Source: Parastagonospora avenae f. sp. tritici 18332-5 (lineage: Eukaryota > Ascomycota > Dothideomycetes > Pleosporales > Phaeosphaeriaceae). From it: a stretch of 64,000 nucleotides of DNA. Position 1 is the stretch's first letter, and every line of letters begins with the position of its first letter. Made by a program: the position numbers and the translations under genes. The notes beneath the pieces are model-generated. The model saw only the letters and a list, made by a program, of their open reading frames with translations, did not search any database and was not told the origin of the DNA. Below, piece after piece: positions 36,193 through 46,412 of the stretch. The DNA lies in NCBI GenBank assembly GCA_022559985.1, contig JAFJTR010000001.1:930001-994000 (forward strand), read 5' to 3'.

Positions 36193-37810
36193 GACTTGTC
36201 TTTGCTTCTCATTTGTTCTCCTACCCCACTACTTTCCTTTTCTGTTGAAGAGCGCACCGACCAAAGGGGAAAAGTACCGCAAGGCTTGTCGTATATCCAC
36301 TTCATCCAAGCCCCCCATTTTTTCCATTCTACTGTGTTTTTGATACCTTTATCTGCATTGCTACCAGTGCAGAGGTCAGATATCCATAGCAAAGCGTTGG
36401 CATAGTTTCTACATTGCTCAAATTACCACGGGCGGGTTCCTTTACTACGAGAGAGAGACAGGAGCGAAAGGAGCAGTACATAAAGCTTTACATAGCGAGC
36501 TGAGTTAGGTAGTTAGTAGTGATCTTTTTTTGGGGGGCTGTGTCAAAGCAGAATTTCCATCTATGGGGCACGTAGTAAATTGTAATATCCGTTTCCCTGA
36601 AGATCTTTAACGAGCGGTATCGGAACTCCTCTGCGTTGCGTTCTCCCTCATCCTTGCCCTCGCGGCCAAGCACATGTTCTCGTCCTCCCTACGCCCTTCT
36701 CATCCCGAGCAGAGACATGAGGGAAGTTACTTTGGTACCGATGCGAATGTGGCGCGCCTCCTCACAGCCACGCCTTGATGTCGTGACGCTGTTGAACTGG
36801 ACGCATATCCTTGATCCTAGTCCCCACTGTGTCACAGCATGGTGAGGCTGAGGGGGCCAAGGAGGAGGAAGGAGGAGCATGAAACGTTGTTTGTGCACTG
36901 GACTGGGTACGAAGGGAGAAACGAGGAGGGGAAAGGTGGGTCTACCTGTGGAGACCGTGTAACGATGAGGGGAGGAAGGAAGAGAGGTCACTTGCACTCA
37001 CGGCCTCGGGGTACCTATAGTACCCTATCTCCCATCAAGCGGCTTTCGAAAAAGCTCCTCCGAAATGCCCTTTCATAGATTGACGTTTCTACACAAAGAT
37101 TCATCATAGATCTCCAGGCGTCGTCGGACCTTGCGTGTCTCACTCGAGCATGCGCAAGGGACGCACACGACTACCCGGGCCGATGCATAGCGGGAACCTC
37201 GTGTACGGGCTTGCAGCGGATATATTGAACAACGCAGAGGCGGTGGATCGATCGACGTGTCGTGCTCACATGTCAATGTCAGAGATGCTGAGACTGGTTT
37301 CCTCTGCATGCGTCATGCGAGGACGGGCGGGAAGATATCTTGCGTTGGGGCGTGCATACGTCAACGAGAAAGGTTGCAGGCGTTGTGCTTCATTGACGGA
37401 ACGAGATCCCGTAGGCGAGGTGGATCATTTGGAAATTTGATGTGAACACAGATGACGAAGAAACGAGAACGCGAACGATGATGAGGATCAACGCGAGCGG
37501 AAGCTCACACATGTGTTGATTCTCGAGTCCTTGTTGATGGCGGACCACTACTAACTAAACTGCCTCTATCTAAGGCGTCTACCTGCCTCGTAACATTTGG
37601 GTATCATCCGTGTGCCTGGCCATGGTTGAAGGGCCAAGCGCGATGATAGTGTGCAAGAACAACGCCTTTTTGAACCAATATAAACCCTCCGAGTCCCAGA
37701 CTCGAAGCTATGCCGTTGAAGACAAACAACTTTTCAGTAGGGTATCATCCCAGATTCATAACGTCGTGTTGAAACTTCCCCGCGCCTTATGCATGATATT
37801 ATAAACAATT
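36193..37810. other. Gene-free convergent 1.6-kb region
   Basis: This lies between the stop codons of the Whi2 gene and the adenosylhomocysteinase gene. It is long for a convergent region. Overlapping frames of 60-100 codons on both strands look random. I see no RNA gene or repeat. Confidence 0.5.
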
Positions 37811-39220
37811 CTAGTAACGGTAGATGTCGCTCTTGAAGGGGCCCTCGACGGGGAGGCCGAGGTACTCGGCCTGCACGGCGCTGAGCTTGGAGAGCTCGAC
37901 ATTGACGTGGTCGAGGTGGAGGAGGGCGACCTGCTCGTCGAGGATCTTGGGCAGGACGTAGACGCCGACGTCGAGCTTGCCGGTCTTGCCGAACTCGATG
38001 TACTTGTTGCCAAACGCCTCGTCCGAAGCCTTGTACAGCATGATCTGGGCAAGGACCTGGTTGGTGAAAGAGCAGGACATGACAAACGAAGAGTGGCCAG
38101 TGGCGCAGCCCAAGTTGACGAGACGGCCCTCGGCAAGGAGGATGATGTGGCGGCCGCTGGGCATCAGGTAGCGGTCGACCTGGGGCTTGATGTTGGAGAC
38201 GGACTTGGCGTTCTTCTTGAGCCACGCAACGTCGATTTCGATATCGAAGTGACCGATGTTGCAGACGATGGCGTCGTTGGGCATAGCCTCGAAGTGGACG
38301 CCAGTCAAGATGTCACGGCAGCCAGTGGTGGTGACGAAGATCTGGCCCTGGGATGCGGCCTTCTCCATGGTGGTGACCTGGAAGCCAGAGACGGCAGCCT
38401 GGAGAGCGTTGATGGGGTCGATCTCAGTGACGATGACGCGGGCACCCATGCTGTGGAGAGCCTGGGCACAGCCCTTGCCGACATCACCGAAACCAGCGAC
38501 GACAGCGACCTTGCCGGCGATCATGACATCGGTGGCACGCTTGATACCGTCGACGAGCGACTCACGGCAGCCGTACAGGTTGTCGAACTTGGACTTGGTG
38601 ACGGAGTCGTTGACGTTGATGGCGGGGACAAGGAGGCCCTTGCCCTTGAGCATGCGGTAGAGGTGGTGCACACCAGTGGTGGTCTCCTCGGACACGCCGT
38701 AGCAGTCCTTGAGCATCTCGGGGTACTTCTTGTGGACAAGGGCAGTGAGGTCACCGCCGTCGTCGAGGATCAAGTTGAGGCTCTGGCCGTCCTTGAAGGC
38801 AGTGAGCTGCTGCTCGAGGCACCACTCGTACTCCTCCTCGGTCTCGCCCTTCCACGCGAAGACGGGCACACCGGCAGCGGCAATGGCGGCGGCGGCGTGG
38901 TCCTGGGTGGAGAAGATGTTGCACGACGTCCAGGTCAGCTCAGCACCGAGGGACTTGAGCGTCTCGATGAGCACGGCGGTCTGGATGGCTGCGGGGGGTC
39001 AGCGGGGGGCTCTTTCTCTCTTGACGCTCAACACCAAGGACGGCTTACTCATGTGCAGGCAGCCAGCAATACGGGCGCCCTTCAGCGGCTGGTCTGCGGC
39101 GTACTTCTCGCGGGTGGCCATGAGACCGGGCATCTCGTTCTCGGCGAGCTCAATCTCACGGCGACCGAAGGCCGCGAGACTGATGTCAGCGACCTTGAAC
39201 TTGTGTGCGGGAGCGGACAT
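37811..39220 (-). CDS. SAH1: S-adenosyl-L-homocysteine hydrolase
   Basis: This cytosolic NAD-dependent enzyme splits S-adenosylhomocysteine into adenosine and homocysteine, which keeps methyltransferases from product inhibition. Exons 39220-39049 and 38988-37811, with a 60-bp intron, give 449 residues, the same as yeast Sah1. Hallmarks are present: KVADISLAAFGRREIELAE at the N-terminus, LTWTSCNIFSTQDHAAAA in the substrate domain, NLYGCRESLVDGIKRATDV before the NAD fold, GFGDVGKGCAQ as the dinucleotide-binding turn, and the C-terminal GPFKSDIYRY. Codon use is strongly biased to C and G at the third base, as in highly expressed fungal genes, and this bias creates a 546-codon antisense frame. 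The upstream neighbour is a possible short frame at 39351-39677. Confidence 0.97.
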
Positions 39221-40201
39221 GATGGCGGTTATGTGAGGAATGAAGGTAGGAAGAGGGGAATTGGGAGGGAGAAGGAGGATGAGAAGGCGGGAGCAAAGAC
39301 GGAGGGCGCGTTGAACTTTTATGCCCCGCGTCAAAGGGCCCCGCCGCAGCTTACTCGGCGACAATTGGCTCCAGTAATTCACCGCTTTCCACCGCTAGTG
39401 TACAATGCCACTCCGAATGCCATCTGCCGCGTCGTTTCGGCGCTGATGCATTCCTTAGTCGTCTCATCGTTGCCAGAATGGAAGGCACTGCGGGCGTGGT
39501 TGGCCGCGCGGGGTCCACCAGCAATTGACACTTGTCGAGTGATTTGAGCACCATGTCCACCGCCTCCACGTCAACACCAGAGTGCTGCAAGAGCTGGCGA
39601 GCTTGGGTGCATTCGACAGCCTCCGACGCGATCGGTTCGGAGTCCGGCGGTACCTTGCCCTCCATGCCCCGCTGCATTACCTCCACCGTCGCCAGGGCAA
39701 CCTTGGAACCGTCCTTCACATCGCGAGTCTCAAGATTATACACTCTACGCTATCTGTATCAACCCCTCCAAAGCTGTTTCGTGAATCATAGAGAGTTTGT
39801 TTTGATTCCTGTAGCTGGTTGTCCACCCATGTGGTGAGCACTGGAGTGATGGTCTCGATGACCGAGAATCTGCCGGCAAGTACCATGCTGCCGGTAACAA
39901 TGTCTACTGCACAACTCCGATGTAAAGAGAACAGTAACCAATAGCCGGAAGCTATGCACAATATTGCTGGGCTTCAGTTGCGACGACAAGGCTCTATATG
40001 TAGCTATTCGCTTTTAGTAGTGGTTGACAACATGTAGTACATTCATCACGACAAAGCAAATATTGTTCGCAGAGCCTGCAATCATCCTTTTGCTCACGAT
40101 CCGTGCCAGAAGAAGCTGTATCAAGTCGAGGAATGGTACACTGACAGTATCATCTCAGTTAATTGAATCTTACAAGGTGTCCCCCCTTCACTGCAGTCCA
40201 C
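39221..40201. other. Upstream region of SAH1 with one doubtful small frame
   Basis: The SAH1 promoter and leader lie here. The region next to the ATG is A/G-rich on the plus strand (GGGAGGGAGAAGGAGG-like), that is, pyrimidine-rich on the transcribed sense strand, as in highly expressed fungal genes. A small minus-strand frame at 39351-39677 is listed apart. The rest, to 40201, is the 3' flank of the broken dehydrogenase. Confidence 0.5.
39351..39677 (-). CDS. Possible small protein, unknown function
   Basis: A 108-residue frame begins with an ATG at 39677 and has a balanced, non-repetitive composition (MQRGMEGKVPPDSEPIASEA, then VDVEAVDMVLKSLDKCQLLV). The frame is open upstream for about 20 more codons without an ATG, and another open stretch at 39716-39961 could be an earlier exon. 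I recognise no family. It sits 131 bp upstream of the SAH1 start on the same strand, so it may instead be part of a longer leader or a gene remnant. Low confidence. Confidence 0.25.
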   Translation of the reverse strand: MQRGMEGKVPPDSEPIASEAVECTQARQLLQHSGVDVEAVDMVLKSLDKCQLLVDPARPTTPAVPSILATMRRLRNASAPKRRGRWHSEWHCTLAVESGELLEPIVAE

Positions 40202-41203
40202 TTATTCTGCCTTCAAGGCATTCTCGATGACACTCATACTGCCATTCCAACACTCTGTCCACAGCTTCTGGTTGCTGAGCCGGACATTCCCGTCTTTGAG
40301 TCCACCAAACGGCAACACATACTTGCCCTTCCAATTCCACTCCTGCTGCCGCACCTGTGGATGTATCGCGCAGAACAACGGCGTCACAGCACCTTCAATG
40401 CGATTCAGCATCCGGTCTTCAAGCTCATCTTCGTCTATCTCGACGAAGCGATTGCAATCAACCGTACATATAGCGCCGAGGTGCGGGAACGTTACGATGA
40501 TGGGTATGCGGTATTCGTTGAGTCGGCGTTGGAGTTCAATGCTGAAGAGCGCGTTTGCGAATTTCGAATGGGCGTACCGGGAATAAGCTTCGCCGTTCTC
40601 GTCGTGCGGAAAGATTTGGTTGAGGTCGTAGAGATTTGAGAATCGACAAGATGCTGGGGCATCCACGTGCGCGGTGCTGTTCACGTTGACGACACGCACA
40701 TCAGGGCGACCAACATTTTCGTTGAAGGTCAGAGTGGTCTTTTTGAGCAGCGGTAGTAGAGTGGTTGTGAAGACCATCGGACCCAGATGATTGATCAGCA
40801 TATGCGACGATATCCCTTTGACCTCTGTGTCTTCGCTCTCCATTCCCGAATCCGTGATGTTGATCAAGATATCCAATCTCTCCATCATCACCAGTTCGTC
40901 TGCGATTCGTTTTATGGCCTTGAGGTTCGTCGGATCGAATTCGAGAGGCTTCAGCAGATCTCTGCGTACTCTAAGATCGGATTGAGATACCATGAGGTCA
41001 ATACTATTGCACGCCGTGATGTATGTGCGTCCGCCGACCTAGACTTGAGCACCTTTGTAGGCGAGGACACATGCGATGTGCCAGCCGATCTTGTCAGTCG
41101 AATCTGCAGAAGTTACAATCGCGATTTTTCCTTCCAGTGATCGAGGCAAGTCCGCTACGTCCCACATAGGTGCAACTCTCTCTGCCATGTTTGTGAAAGT
41201 CAT
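40202..41203 (-). pseudogene. Short-chain dehydrogenase with in-frame stop, likely pseudogene
   Basis: Reading from the ATG at 41203, the frame is open for 54 codons, hits one TAG at 41041-41039, then stays open in the same frame to the stop at 40202 (334 codons in all). Around the stop the text reads YKGAQV, stop, VGGRTYI, where family members usually carry an aromatic or similar residue after KGAxV. No GT-AG intron of normal size removes the stop. The catalytic region is kept: VVNVNSTAHV for the Ser and YAHSKFANALF for Tyr-x-x-x-Lys. The cofactor turn is degraded: TSADSTDKIG replaces the usual TGxxxGIG, and NITDSG replaces NNAG. A shorter protein from the ATG at 40993 would lack the cofactor-binding strand. 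This suggests a decayed gene rather than a sequencing slip, though a slip for the stop alone is possible. Confidence 0.7.
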
Positions 41204-42804
41204 TTCGGACGAGGCGAGATACCAATTGAAAGAGCAAATTTGTGTATGTTAAGAGGGGTTATGATTAATGAACGAAGGAAACATGAATCGCATTCGAGCG
41301 TGCGATGCTGTGATGCGTTGAAGTGATAGACAGGGTGAATAAGTGATAGTAGCTGTTAGTGAGATAGAGGTAAAGAACGCAATGCGAGATAGAATTGACA
41401 CGCCGTCTGCCAAGGACTACTAGTAGTGTTGGAAGTCGCATGTGTAGGAGCGGCAGCTTCCTCAAACTTCGTGGTGGCTTTGTAACCCGTCATTCTCATA
41501 ATAGAGCATCTCACTTTCGGCTGCTCAACACAGCTAGCAAGATGACTTGTATACTCCAAGAGCCGAGTTCATCCGATCAACTGTGTCTTATGTTTTAGAC
41601 CATATTCCAATCCTTCGACTTTCAAACAGCTCTCCCAATATCTATCGGTCGCAGAGGTCTACACAATCTGATAGTTATAGCTCATACGAAGATCTGGAAG
41701 CTGTCTTTATTCTGAATTAATTACGATTTCCTTGCTATGCAGTGCAAAATGTCGCCAGATCCACCAAGCTTGTATTGCGATGCATCCACCAATCTCCGGC
41801 TACCTTGCATCGGCTTCTGATTGCGCCAACTCCCATCGGACGTGTTGGTCAGCCTCGGCGTAAAGTCTGATTGAAGACTGTGAACGGGCGGCTGAAGGCG
41901 AAGCGCTCGCTTGCCAATCGGTGCTGGGCTCCCCGTGGCGCATACCCCACCAGTTAACAGCACGACCGACGTCGCTAGAGACGCATGTATATGAGCTTGT
42001 TCCAGAAAAGCAAATGATCACAGATCGATTGATTGCCGACGCTTGAACAAGTGTTTCACGAGACGCTGCCGTGCCGCGCGTGTGTTGGGCTTCCCTCAAC
42101 AGCAAGTACGAACGGAAGAGTTGTCACGGCTAGAGATTCAGCTCCGATCATAGAGCTGTCGGATAAGGCTGACGGCGTTAGTATCAGTGCCTTTGGCCCC
42201 CCAAGGCTCGAAAAGGCAAAGCCATGTCAGGCGTCCCGTGCAGTAGTCCCAAATTTAGAGTGCCCCTCCGCCGTGAGAACACTCAAGCGGACTTCCCACG
42301 CCTAGATATTGCACAATCATGTCAAATCCATACAGAGGCTGACAAGCATTGCTTACCAAATTGAGCGGCAAAGCCATGTCTTTGATGAAGAGAAAAGTGG
42401 ACATGTGCACTGTCACTGGTCCCACTACTGCAGATGGGCAGCTGCTCGATGGCGGTTCACCAGACCGGTGCCTTCAGCGCCAGCGGAAGCTACCTGACGA
42501 CTAGCTCATCGTGGTTACTTTTTGGCCCCCAAGGCATAGCGGCAGCACAAAATCTTTCAAATGCCCCGGTCGTCGCACTTTCGAGTCCATTCTTCCTGTT
42601 TTCTGACATTACCTGCTGTTGTGTGCGCGTTGTGTCAGACTGCTTGTGCTGCCGCTCTGCGATCCTCTATCACCCCGCTTCGCCCGCATCACGTCTGAGA
42701 CAACCTCATTCAGCTCAAACATTGTTTGCGAATACATTCATACTTAAGGTCCATTTCGGCCTGTATTGAGCCTCTACCATAATCTTCGGGTATCAAAATC
42801 AACC
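41204..42804. other. Gene-free divergent 1.6-kb region
   Basis: This lies between the 5' end of the broken dehydrogenase and the start of the charged helical protein gene. It is less GC-rich than the housekeeping regions. I see no coding frame with a plausible start, no repeat and no RNA gene. Confidence 0.5.
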
Positions 42805-44782
42805 ATGGGTTCTCCTAACGAGTACGATTACGATAGCGACGAGTGGTCGTCTTACAAGTCCAAGTACACTTCTGGTGCCCGCCATGTGCACCGCACTGAG
42901 GTCCCGAAAGCACCAGTTCGTCCAAAGATCAGATACGACGATGACTTACACAAGAACTACGAGCGCCGAACGCAAGAGTTCTTAGTTCCCGAAGCCCACT
43001 TCACTACCCTCCACCGCACCCGCTCACAAGGTCACGCCCCAGCTCCCAACGTGACCATCTACAACACCACGCGCATGGACAACGAAAGCAGCCCTAATGT
43101 ACGGACCGAGCATAGAGACTCCAATGCACGGACCGAGACTAGGGATGTCAGCGCAGATCGTGGTCGTCAAGCTCGCAGAATCCCTGGCGAATGGGGTCTC
43201 GAAGATCAGATTGCCGAATTACATTTGGAACTCAAGAGAGATGCCCGCTCTCGTTCCAGACACGATCACCACCATCATGACCATTCGCCACATCGTGCTG
43301 ACCCACGCGACTACGAGGACAAGATTCAGCTGTCACTTGCGCAACAGCGGATCAAGGAAGCTGAAGACGCTCTCGAGAGGAAACGCCGCGAAGAGGAGAT
43401 CGAGAGGCGGGAGGACCTTATCCGACGAAAGCTTGAGATGAAGTATATCCAAGACAGAACTGAGCGCGAGGCCGAGGAAGATCGCATCAAGCTTCAAGAG
43501 GAACACCTCAAGCGCGAATGGGAGTACAAACGAGAGAGGGAGGAGCGCGACCGTGAACGCCGTGCTCAGGATGAGAAAGAGAGGGAGAAGCGCATCATCG
43601 CCGAGAACCGTGCGAGTATGTCTAGAGAAAAGAGGGAAAGAGAGGAAGAGCGCGATCGACTGGTTGCGGAGATGGAGAAGGAGAAACGCGAACAAGAAGA
43701 AGAGCGCAGGCGGATAATCGCCGAGCAGAGAGCTAAGATGACAAAGGAGAAGAGAGAGAAGGAGGAAGAACGTGACAGGGTCATCGCTGAGATGGAGAAG
43801 GAAAAGGCACAACAAGACTATGAAAGAAAGCGCATCATTGATGAGAATACCGCCAGACTCCAGAAGGAAGCACGAGAGAAGGAGCTCAAGGCAATAGCTA
43901 TGGAAGAAGAGCGCAAGAGGATTATCATCGAGAACGAAGCAAAGGTACGGAAGCAGGCAGAGCAAGCAAAGGCTGAACAACAGCGCGCCGTCGATGACTA
44001 CAACAAGAAGAAAGCCCAGGAGGAGAAGGAAGCTCAAGAGGAGCGCGACCGCATCATCTACGAATACGAGCGCAAGAAAGTTATGGACGCCGAAAAGGCC
44101 AAGAAGCAACGCGAAGAACTCATCATGCAGCTCAAGATCGAAGAGGAGAAGAAGAAAGCGGCCGACCGACTCGAGTACGAAGCCTTCCTCCAGAAGCAAA
44201 AGGCAAGAGAGGAAAACGAAAAGGCCATGAAGAAAGCCCAAGAGGAAGAGCTCGAGCGTGCAATGCGCGACCGCCTCTCCCAATTCGGCTTCCAGGACAA
44301 CCAGATCCAAGCCCTCGTGCACCCCGAGAAGCAGAAGGACTTGCAGCAGGGCATGTCGCCGCACAATCCTCTGCGCATCGCACCTCAACCCACATATGCA
44401 AAGATCTCGCGCACGCATTTGGATATCGAAACGTTGCATTACTACGACATTCCCTACGAATTCGACGTTGTAAGTCTATCCATCCTTCTCTCCTCCAAAA
44501 AAAGAGACATGTTTGCTAATCACAATACGACAGGATCCGAATTACATCATCGTCCTCCGCGAAATGAGCCAGCGCGAAACCGACGTGCTCTTCGAACACA
44601 CGCGCCGTCTGCGCTCGCACCACAGCGACCGCTTGTTCATCGAGGCCGAGGGCCGCGATCGTCGCGGGAAGAAGGAATACGCGTTTGTGCGCAAGGCGTC
44701 GCGCTCGCGGAGTCGGAGCGATGTTGGGAGGTCTGGCGGCAGGAAGAATGTCACGTTGGGGGGTATGTTTTTCAAGGGGTAG
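42805..44782 (+). CDS. Charged helical repeat protein, conserved unknown
   Basis: Exons 42805-44469 and 44534-44782, with a 64-bp intron, give 637 residues; the ATG at 42805 has a good context (CAACCATGGG). The N-terminal 190 residues are polar and disordered (YDYDSDEWSSYKSKYTSGAR) with a His-rich run (HDHHHHDHSPHR). Residues about 175-500 are almost only Glu, Lys, Arg and Gln with regular hydrophobics. This contains two 40-residue repeats and a partial third, and looks like a long coiled coil or a single alpha-helix of the ER/K type. After it comes MRDRLSQFGFQDNQIQALV, then a compact C-terminal part spanning the splice: TYAKISRTHLDIETLHYYDI, joined through PYEFDV to DPNYIIVLREMSQRETDVLF. That end looks conserved and is probably the functional domain. 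Family not recognised, no function assigned. Confidence 0.8.
43591..43870 (+). repeat. 120-bp in-frame tandem repeat coding an E/K/R helix
   Basis: Two 40-residue units start at 43591 and 43711 (RIIAEN and RIIAEQ), each followed by a K-R-E-rich segment and EEERDR-(L/V)-(V/I)-AEMEKEK. A third, shorter copy starts at 43831 (RIIDEN), and the motif returns as RIIIEN further on. The 40-residue spacing is exact for the first two units. Confidence 0.8.
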
Positions 44783-45310
44783 GATGGGATATATCATGAC
44801 TTGATTTACGATTTTTGTTTCTGGCTTGGTTTTGACGGGGCAGGTTGGGTATACCATAGCATCTCGAGTCTAGTGGAATTATATTCGGTAACATTTGTTC
44901 ACTTAGACATCGTGGATCGTGATGAAGCGAACGAGGTATTAGTGTTTGTTTGAAGGTCTTTGTGCATTCTTCGTAAGCTGGGTTTGCAGGACACTGCGTC
45001 TCAACAGCGGTAGACTTTTCATCGGTCAAGCGCTCTGTGGCGTGTCATCGGCCACTAATGTAGGTGTGAGAGCTCCGATTCAGCTCGAATCCGGTGCGGC
45101 CCGAGAATGATTCTGCAGATGATTGGCGATATGGGAGTGAGTAGAGACTACCCTTGTAGGGCTCGTGGTATTATCATGACAGTGCACTATTGTCAATCTT
45201 CTATGTACCCGCTTTCAATATTCTTTAGCGTAGCAGTGCCCCTTCACGTTCACCTAGGCCGACGAATGACTTTCAAACATCCAGTGCTTTCGAACTACAC
45301 GTCGAATAGC
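44783..45310. other. Gene-free convergent region
   Basis: This lies between the stop codons of the charged helical protein gene and the UbiA prenyltransferase gene. I see only 3' flanking sequence. Confidence 0.55.
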
Positions 45311-46412
45311 TTACATAAAGGCATCAAGTGCAAGTCCACCAGAGATAGCCAAGCCAACCAGCCGGGTACATTCAGTAAACCACCTAGAATGGAGAGTCAG
45401 CTTGAAACACTCGCACAATATGCTTTCGACAATCTTACCATCTGCAATCTGCCTGCGACTTTAGATTGATCGTGACAAGCATCCAAAGCATCGATGCCAG
45501 TGTTCCTCCACACGCAACGCCAAAATACGCAAGGCCAAAGCCCTGCCAAAAGCCCGTCAAGCTAAGCAGCACAACCAAAGCAAATACCATCACAGACAAC
45601 AGCACTTTCGGCCGCTCCTGATACCTTACAGCCATACTTCGCACTCCCGCCTTGACATCATCCACCAAATCCATCTGCGCATACACAAAGTCATACACCA
45701 ACGTCCACACCACATTCGCCGTAAAGAACGCAGCCACCGCCTCCCCATCATACCTCGCCTCATACAGCACATTCGCATCAACAGCAGCCATACCCATACC
45801 CACCCCAATCGCAATCTGCACTCCCAGAACAACCTGCGGAAAGTCCGTAACGCGCTTCGCAAACGGATACGCCACCGCCAGACCCCAACTCGGCACCGCA
45901 ACCACACAGCACAACGCCGGCAACACCTGGAGTATCAACCCACACACCACCGTCAACGCGCCGGTGAATACATACCCTTGCCCCATCGTCAGCGCGCCCC
46001 GAGCCATCGGCCGGTTCCGACACCGGCGGACTTGCCGGTCGAACTCGACGTCTTGGATGTCGTTCCACGCACAGCCTGCGGAGCGGAGGACGAAGGCGTA
46101 GATGAAGAGTAATAGGTTGGTGCGCAGGATGGAGGTGGCGGAGGCGGGCGTTGTCTTGCATGCGGCGATGTACAGAGTGCCGAAGAGATGGGGGAGGTAG
46201 ATCACCCAGATACCGGTTGTTTTGGTGATGCGCATTAGTTCGGCGTAGGGGATCCAGGATGGTGGGACGAGGGAGAGAAGGCCGGATTTTGGGGGGTGGT
46301 AGGAGGGTTCGGAGGGAAGGACGGGTGTGGATTTGGGAGGTGTGCTGATGGAAATGGTTTGGAGGAGTTTCCCAGCGTCCAAGGTCATGGTTGATACTCT
46401 GCTTTCATCCAT
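45311..46412 (-). CDS. UbiA-family membrane prenyltransferase
   Basis: UbiA enzymes join a prenyl diphosphate to an aromatic or similar acceptor inside a membrane. Exons 46412-45439 and 45383-45311, with a 55-bp intron, give 348 residues. The second exon completes DCRW into WWFTECTRLVGLAISGG, the usual last helix; without it the protein would stop short. The first Asp-rich motif is NDIQDVEFD (residues 117-125) and the second is DLVDD (248-252). About eight hydrophobic helices are visible. The N-terminal 50 residues are polar and not an obvious mitochondrial targeting peptide, unlike Coq2, so a secondary-metabolite enzyme is more likely. No polyketide synthase, cyclase or FAD enzyme lies nearby; the neighbours are a broken short-chain dehydrogenase and an unrelated helical protein. 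The start could also be the Met nine residues in. Confidence 0.88.

Noticed and set aside
37907..39547. 546-codon open frame on the plus strand
   Set aside because: It is antisense to adenosylhomocysteinase. Strong G/C third-base use in that gene removes stops from this frame; the translation is low-complexity Val/Asp/Leu/Gly with no domain.
43333..44439. 368-codon minus-strand frame rich in Leu and Phe, looking like a membrane protein
   Set aside because: It is the complement of the E/K/R helical repeats; GAG and AAG read backwards as CTC and CTT. Not a gene.
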